Below, piece after piece: positions 58,201 to 64,000 of a stretch of DNA of 64,000 nt. The notes under the pieces were generated by a model that was not told the origin of the DNA, ran no database searches, and worked only from the letters and a program-made list of their open reading frames with translations. This DNA is from Wyeomyia smithii. Taxonomy: Eukaryota > Arthropoda > Insecta > Diptera > Culicidae. Numbering within the stretch: the first letter of the stretch is position 1; each line of letters opens with the position of its first letter. Position numbers and translations under genes: made by a program. The stretch spans positions 5,456,001 through 5,520,000 of the forward strand of contig NC_073696.1 of assembly GCF_029784165.1 (NCBI RefSeq), in the 5' to 3' direction.

Positions 58201-58768
58201 ACAAATCTAATTGATTGGAGATGTTGACTAGGACCCTAGGCATATTGGAAAATATTGAGTTGTTCGGCCCAATTGACATTCCTGGTCACCAGAGTAGATA
58301 TGGGAAAATTCAAGATTTTTCGATTTTTCCCCATATAAGCCTCCCCCTTATCGCATTTAATAAAAGTCTGCCTACTGAAAGGGAAATATAATCGATTGGA
58401 GATGTTGACTAGGACCCTAGGCATATTGAAAAATATTGACTTGTTCGGCCCAACTGGCATTCCTGGTCACCAGGGTAGACATGGGAAAATTCAAGATTTT
58501 TCGATTTTTCCCCATATAAGCCTCCTTATCGCATATAGCAAAAGTCTGCCTACTGATAGGGAAATCTAATCGATTGGAGATTTTGACTAGGATCCTAGGC
58601 ATGTTGAAAAATATTGAGTTGTTCGGCCCAATTGACATTCGTGGTCACCAGGGTAGATATGGGAAAATTCAAGATTTTTCGATTTTTCCCCATATAAGCC
58701 TCCTTATCGCATATAGCAAAAGTCTGCCTACTGAAATTGACATTCGTGGTCACCAGGGAAAATACACC
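40281..58768. repeat. Satellite DNA array, 178/181-bp monomers, about 103 copies
   Basis: About 18.5 kb of head-to-tail monomers share GAGTTGTTCGGCCCAATTGA, GGGAAAATTCAAGATTTTTC and AAAAGTCTGCCTACTGATAG. The copy number is estimated from length (about 179.4 bp average). Three main types are visible at one segment: CCCCATATAAGCCTCCCCCTT (181 bp), CCCCATATAAGCCTCCTT and TTTACTTAAACGCCTCCTT (both 178 bp). Length changes are mostly 3 bp. Types alternate in blocks, giving 359-, 537- and 715-bp higher-order units, and some segments recur thousands of bases apart. The first monomer is the most divergent, and the last is truncated at 58.77 kb. No gene or transposon interrupts it. Monomer size fits a pericentromeric or other heterochromatic satellite, but location is unknown. 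Confidence 0.97.
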
Positions 58769-58839
58769 CGAAACTGCGACTCCGTCGGTTGACTAGATAA
58801 CGCAGTCCTAGTAAAGGAGCATGTTAAAATCAATATACT

Positions 58840-58985
58840 ACATACATCAATCATGAATTGAATACGAACCGGAAAAACCGGCAATGTTCTAGCCGACGAA
58901 ATAAGTACGACGATTTGGATTCTGCTGGATAAGCTAGAACCCCGCCACTTCGGCATCATTGCGCTCCAAGAGCTTTGTCGAAAAG
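58840..58985 (+). pseudogene. Possible RTE-type LINE endonuclease N-terminus fragment
   Basis: Conceptual frames include IRTGKTGNVLADEI and, shortly after, RHFGIIALQELCRKGR. These resemble the start of the AP-endonuclease of RTE-like LINEs, where a WNVRTL segment is followed by L..L..y.idIvALQE..W.G. Only about 45 residues are recognisable, with no continuation. It abuts the right edge of the satellite array. Confidence 0.5.
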
Positions 58986-59477
58986 GAAGGACGGTACGAA
59001 ATCATTTGAAATGGTTTATATTATCGAAATAGGGACATCATCGTCAAAATATTTATTTCGAAGTATCGTTGCTTTTAATATGTTGGTATTTAGATGCCTA
59101 ACGTCAATTATTATGTAATGAGACAAGAATAACATAATTTTAGTAGGTTCAGGTTTCGAGGCATGGAAACTGGAAATGCTCTCATTCATGGATCTCATGA
59201 TTCTGACAGATATTCGGGAACATATTTGTAATAAGTTTCTCTTTTGTCGATATCACTATGACTATTTGGGCAGATAGTGCTCCCGAGAAAGCTCACCGAG
59301 CAAGAGACCGTGGATCTTGGATCACCGGGTCGGCTTGCTGCGGGGTAATCGGAGGGACTACGCGCGAAAAGTTGTGCAAAAAACTATTGGATTCCTGAAG
59401 GTTTCTTTTGACCTTAAATGGAAAAACTGTTCATTCAATCTTTACTTTGTTTAATTACGTATCTAAGGTGGTGCGTG
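58986..59477. other. Unassigned sequence
   Basis: No gene or repeat was recognised between the LINE fragment and the GT/G run. Confidence 0.45.
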
Positions 59478-59503
59478 TGTGTGTGTGTGGGGGGGGGGGG
59501 GGG
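59474..59503. repeat. (GT)n followed by poly(G) run
   Basis: A short GTGTGT tract leads directly into a run of about 14 G residues. Confidence 0.9.
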
Positions 59504-60200
59504 TGGCGCTAGCGGATCACTCTTCTTCTCACGGTACGTACCGGCTACTTCGAAGGGTTCTGGTTCTGCTGGGCTGCGTTGCTGTTGCTGCGATGCTGCG
59601 TTGCTGGTTGCGGGGGAGGGGGAAAACTCGTTGCTGTTTTACGCTGCTCTAGTATGATGACCAAAATCGCAATGGCGGATGCGTGGTTTGGCGGGGAAGC
59701 AGGTTCTTCAGCGTCTTCCTCCTTTGACTCAATCGATGGGCCACGGACGAGACCGTATTGGCGCCACCGAGAAGGGTCCTCCTTTACTATCAGGGCCAGT
59801 TGTCCGAGGATTCCGCGGGCTCGTCGCTGCCCGGAACTCCTTTACGGTTAGACGTAGGCGGATTTCACCACCTAGGCCGACTCGTGTGAAGTGAGCGAAC
59901 GACGAACGAATAAAATATTCGTTTTGGTGAAAAAACAGAAAAAAAGGTTCTACTCGGACATAAACTATTAGCACGTCATAGCTAAAGTGGGGTGGTATTC
60001 TTTACCTGAATGCACTCTTTCTTTGGCTGATATTCGGTACTCACTTAGCTTTTTTATATTTTTTTCTAAATCTCTACTCACTTGCTTCTTACACGAACGC
60101 TGCGGTACTTCTGATCGTTTGGCGGTTTTTCAACTCTTGATTTCCCTCCTTTCACCACCCACCATTTTCTTCCTTTTTCCTGTTACTTTTTGATTGCCCG
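59504..60200. other. GC-richer unassigned segment
   Basis: It has GTTGCTGTTGCTGCGATGCTG-type repeats and several overlapping moderately open frames, none with a recognisable motif. It may belong to the same dispersed element as the sequence to its right. Confidence 0.4.
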
Positions 60201-61660
60201 GCGTCACTCTTTTTTTCAGGGTCGGCAAAATGCGCTCAAGGAGGCTTACCTTCCAATGTAGCTTCAGTTCGGTCACAACCTAACATCGAAAAGCTTAGCT
60301 TAGCTTGACTGACTGCACATATCAATGGTTGCACTCCGTGATTGATCCGAATCAGTAAAATTGCACAGTGAATCAACTGAATGGGGCTGGGAGTCACCGA
60401 CCATTCTCATTGTACAAGTTTTAGTGACTCAATACTTTAACGGATCAATAACAACGCCGGCCACGTCTTCGCAATCAGGTAGGAAGAGGGTAGGGATGTA
60501 AGTGTGACCCTTGCTATTTGGAGACCGTGTTTATCTCTGCATCTCCACAAAGGTCACGGGAAGGAGGTGTTGTTAGTTGGGAAGGGTAAGTTGGATCAGG
60601 ATTCACCTTGATAAGTGATGCGATCATACATTCACTCGTCGCTTTTGAAATATTACCGATTTATTCTCCGTTCGGTCGGCTGATTAGAAATGCAAATTTG
60701 GTTTATTTATATTTGATAGCGGTTTAAACTAGCAGACATTAGTAATGCTGTAGGGACCTGTAGCCGGCCCTGGTCGATCCCTAATCAGCGTGCAGCTTAA
60801 GCGCCACTCCGTTAGGAGACTGCACGCCACGCTATGTTTGCCCGGTAAGACTCCCCTACGGGTCAGTCAAAGTTGCCATAAAGAGAAGGAATCAGGATCG
60901 GACCAGATAGGCTAATAAATTTAAGGCTCCAAAAGCGGGTAGAAAACCCTTCTATCAGCCGGCAGAAATTTTCAACACCTACGTAAACGCATAGAAAGCT
61001 TGCGGTAAGGAATCACCCATACCTTGATGATATCATCACAAGCAAAGTCGCTATTTGCCGCTAGACGGCGCAAACATCTCGAACAATGAGCTTTGCTCGG
61101 CATTCAAATTCCGCCACGCGGAAGACACAACGAACCGAACTACACGAATACGAATGACGTGAACATATTAGAACGTACTAAATCCTTCCAGTAAACACAT
61201 TACATCATTTGTTTAACTAATCAAACCGATTATTGGAGACAACAAAGGACAGGTTTTTTTTATATTACTAGCATGCTTTCATGTGTGTTGTATTGGTATA
61301 GAGCAAGATTGCGCCAAATCACCGATGGTCGAATATCGACCATTTTTGATTTGAATGAAACTTTGCACCAGAGCTGCGAAAAGTCAATATCATACTACTG
61401 ATATTACGCCAAAATGATGCAACACCAGAATCAGCCAACTACGATGCATGGTTCATTACAAAAGAGTTTGCGTTGTTTCGATGATTCTCTTAGCGTCAAC
61501 TCTCAATCTCATTTTTTCTTGCTATCTCTCTCCATCATTCGGGTATGGCTGTACTGAGATTGAACCAGCAGAAATATCAAGTTCATTTTGACAGCATGAT
61601 GTTATGAGGATAGCAAACATAAAATCAATGATTTTTCTTCAATTGATATGTATGATATTG
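60201..61660. repeat. Probable dispersed mosquito repeat, unclassified
   Basis: The run AGCTTAGCTTAGCTTGACTG with downstream TTGCACTCCGTGATTGATCC is, from memory, common in Aedes genomes. No coding frame is present. A small hairpin at 60789-60830 has the stem GCGTGCAG/CTGCACGC. I could not find terminal repeats, so its class and limits are unknown. Confidence 0.35.
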
Positions 61661-61664
61661 ATAT

Positions 61665-61805
61665 ATGGTCGGCGTGCGATCACACTGAACTAAGCACCGT
61701 TTTCTCAGATGAGTTATTGACACCCAGTGGATATGAGAAGTAATAATCTATCTATTATGAAGTAACGAAATCGTTTGAGCATTTGATAACGATATTATAA
61801 CAAAA
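61665..61805. repeat. Dispersed repeat copy 2 (GGTCGGCGTGCGA block)
   Basis: It matches the order of words at 8.70-8.80 kb (GGTCGGCGTGCGA, GAGTTATT, CCCAGTGGATA, GATATTATAACAAAA), with an extra stretch of about 40 bp inside. Confidence 0.6.
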
Positions 61806-61872
61806 ATTCTCTGTAGCAGCTTGACTACACAGCAATTGCGGCGGTTAATGTTTTTCGACGCTTGGTTCGGTT

Positions 61873-62403
61873 TGGCTGCACGCCGACTAAAAGCATTGAC
61901 AATAAACTACTATTACTTCGTTTTGTAACTGAGCGTATTTTAGTTTGGTACATTTTGAATCTGTATGATCGTTCATTTTTATTCTCAGTAGAGAATATGC
62001 TTTTTCATAGCACGCCGACTAAAAGCATTGTCAATAAACAACTATTAAGACTCGAATACACACACGGCGTAATGACGTCTTCTCCATACGAATTAAAAGG
62101 CGTAAACGCGCCTTCCGTTGGGACGCCTTTCAACCAGAACCTTCTAGCTTTGCCTTCTTGTGAAGAAAGTAGTCGTTCGCCGCCTTCGGCTGCGCACTTG
62201 ACTGCCTTCTGTGTAGACGCATCGTGCCTTCCACACGGTCTTGTGTCGCCTTCTTTTGGCGAAGGCGTCAGGAAGGCGTTGTCACGCCGTGTGTGTATTA
62301 AGGCCTCTACTTCGTTTTGTAACTGAGCGTATTTAAGTTTGGTACATTTTGAATCTGTATGATCATTCATTTTTATTCTCAGTAGGGAATATGCTTTTTC
62401 ATA
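61873..62403. repeat. Tandem duplication of a ~150-bp block, second copy carrying a MITE
   Basis: The block GCACGCCGACTAAAAGCATT through TTCGTTTTGTAACTGAGCG to GAATATGCTTTTTCATA occurs at about 61.88-62.01 kb. It occurs again at about 62.01-62.40 kb, where it is split after CAACTATTA by the element at 62.05-62.30 kb. The copies are highly similar, so the duplication is recent. Confidence 0.8.
62049..62303. mobile_element. MITE, ~255 bp, TIR core ATACACACACGGCGT
   Basis: The inverted ATACACACACGGCGT / ACGCCGTGTGTGTAT lie near both ends. The inside holds multiple inverted GGCGCC/AAGGCG-type words such as GACGCCTTTC and GAAGGCGT. Comparison with the uninterrupted first copy of the surrounding duplication confirms an insertion. 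The exact TSD is unclear. Confidence 0.7.
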
Positions 62404-63460
<1,057 letters not shown>

Positions 63461-63644
63461 GCTCGGGAAAAGTTCAGTTCAGGTTTTTTTGAGAATTTGA
63501 AAACAAACAAGAATAATTTATTTTAGCTAACGATTTTTTTGTTACTTTCTTAATAAGTTCGACATGTAAATTTTAATTTTGTTGATCAACATTTTCAACA
63601 TCCTTCCAATTATATAATGATGAAACAGCCTGCTGAAACAAATC

Positions 63645-63660
63645 TTTATTCAGTTTTATT
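63645..63660 (-). terminator. Two polyadenylation signals (AATAAA)
   Basis: The minus strand reads CTAATAAAACTGAATAAAG just past the stop of the terminal exon. Two overlapping-range signals support a transcript 3' end here. Confidence 0.65.
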
Positions 63661-63673
63661 AGCAAAATATTAG

Positions 63674-63955
63674 CTAAAGTACCCTCCGCAAGTCCCGTCC
63701 TTGAATTAAATTAAATTGATCCCATACATTGTAGGAATGATTCTGTCGTGACTCCAATCCAATGGACTGCATTTGTTGAAGGAAATTTGATTCGTTTGGA
63801 TATTGATCCGTATCGAGAGATCCTCCGAACATAGCTGTGAAATAATCGTCGAACTCATCTATGCATCCCAATTCTGATGACGTATCGTTAGCGGCGTTAA
63901 GAGACGATGGTGATTCTAAGTCGTGGATACGTTTCCACGTATCTATGATGAATCC
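63674..63955 (-). CDS. Terminal exon of an unidentified host gene
   Basis: The exon starts after a clear acceptor (tattattcag) at 63955 and runs 93 codons to TAG. The frame is phase 0 if it begins GGA TTC (residues GFIIDTWKRIHDLESPSS). The peptide is acidic in the middle (DEFDDYFTAMF) and ends with GRDLRRVL. Two AATAAA signals (63655-63660 and 63645-63650 on the minus strand) follow within about 30 bp of the stop. I do not recognise the protein; upstream exons lie beyond the right edge of the window. The splice site, open frame and polyadenylation signals together make a real gene likely. Confidence 0.6.
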   Translation of the reverse strand, partial: GFIIDTWKRIHDLESPSSLNAANDTSSELGCIDEFDDYFTAMFGGSLDTDQYPNESNFLQQMQSIGLESRQNHSYNVWDQFNLIQGRDLRRVL

Positions 63956-64000
63956 CTGAATAATACATAATTAATGATACATACTTTGAAACTTTGAAAC

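Noticed and set aside
40300..58700. Dozens of 71-104-codon frames on both strands of the array
   Set aside because: They repeat with the monomer, overlap each other on opposite strands, and have no signal, domain or start context. They are by-products of the satellite sequence.
40281..58768. CRISPR-like array
   Set aside because: Repeats are contiguous 178/181-bp monomers with no unique spacers, in a eukaryotic genome.

Overview
This is an AT-rich eukaryotic window with almost no protein-coding capacity for its length. I read it as insect DNA, most likely a culicine (Aedes-like) mosquito. The evidence is Tc1/mariner transposases resembling the mosquito ITmD37E type, tRNA-derived SINEs with mosquito-style architecture, Jockey- and RTE-clade LINEs, many hAT elements and MITEs, and a short-intron Taf10 gene. 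The species call is inference; no marker here is diagnostic.

Layout. 1-8.6 kb: two putative exons of a decayed, possibly CACTA/EnSpm-like transposase gene flank a long-TIR, 9-bp-TSD (Mutator-like) element. That element is interrupted by a hAT element (8-bp TSD), which carries a fragment of the ribosomal protein SA gene, several MITEs and a second hAT-type element. The second hAT-type element holds a MITE and a dead mariner transposase. 8.6-14.6 kb: mostly unassigned AT-rich DNA, a GCTATATAGC-type minisatellite and a TATA-containing repeat cassette. 14.6-19.9 kb: a short hAT element split by a full-length Jockey-clade LINE with both ORFs open. 20-27.2 kb: broken mariner, I/LOA-type LINE and RTE-type LINE remnants, hit by three short DNA elements and a SINE. 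29-32 kb: further TATA cassettes. 33-37.6 kb: a 5'UTR-like segment, two palindromic elements one inside the other, a SINE and a short hAT element.

The one clearly functional host gene is Taf10 (TFIID subunit 10) on the minus strand at 39.16-39.69 kb, with three coding exons that can be read completely. About 0.6 kb from its start codon begins an 18.5-kb tandem satellite array (about 40.28-58.77 kb). Its monomers are 178 or 181 bp, and it shows clear higher-order structure and internal segmental duplications. Beyond it are an RTE endonuclease remnant, unclassified repeats, a 220-bp (TA)n tract and, at the right edge, the last exon of an unidentified minus-strand gene with polyadenylation signals.

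The genes do not form a pathway. The window is a record of successive transposon insertions around Taf10 and a satellite block, and the insertion order can be read from perfect target-site duplications. I found no new enzymatic system. The strongest unusual items are the satellite array beside a housekeeping gene, the nested stack with a captured RpSA fragment, and the apparently intact Jockey element.
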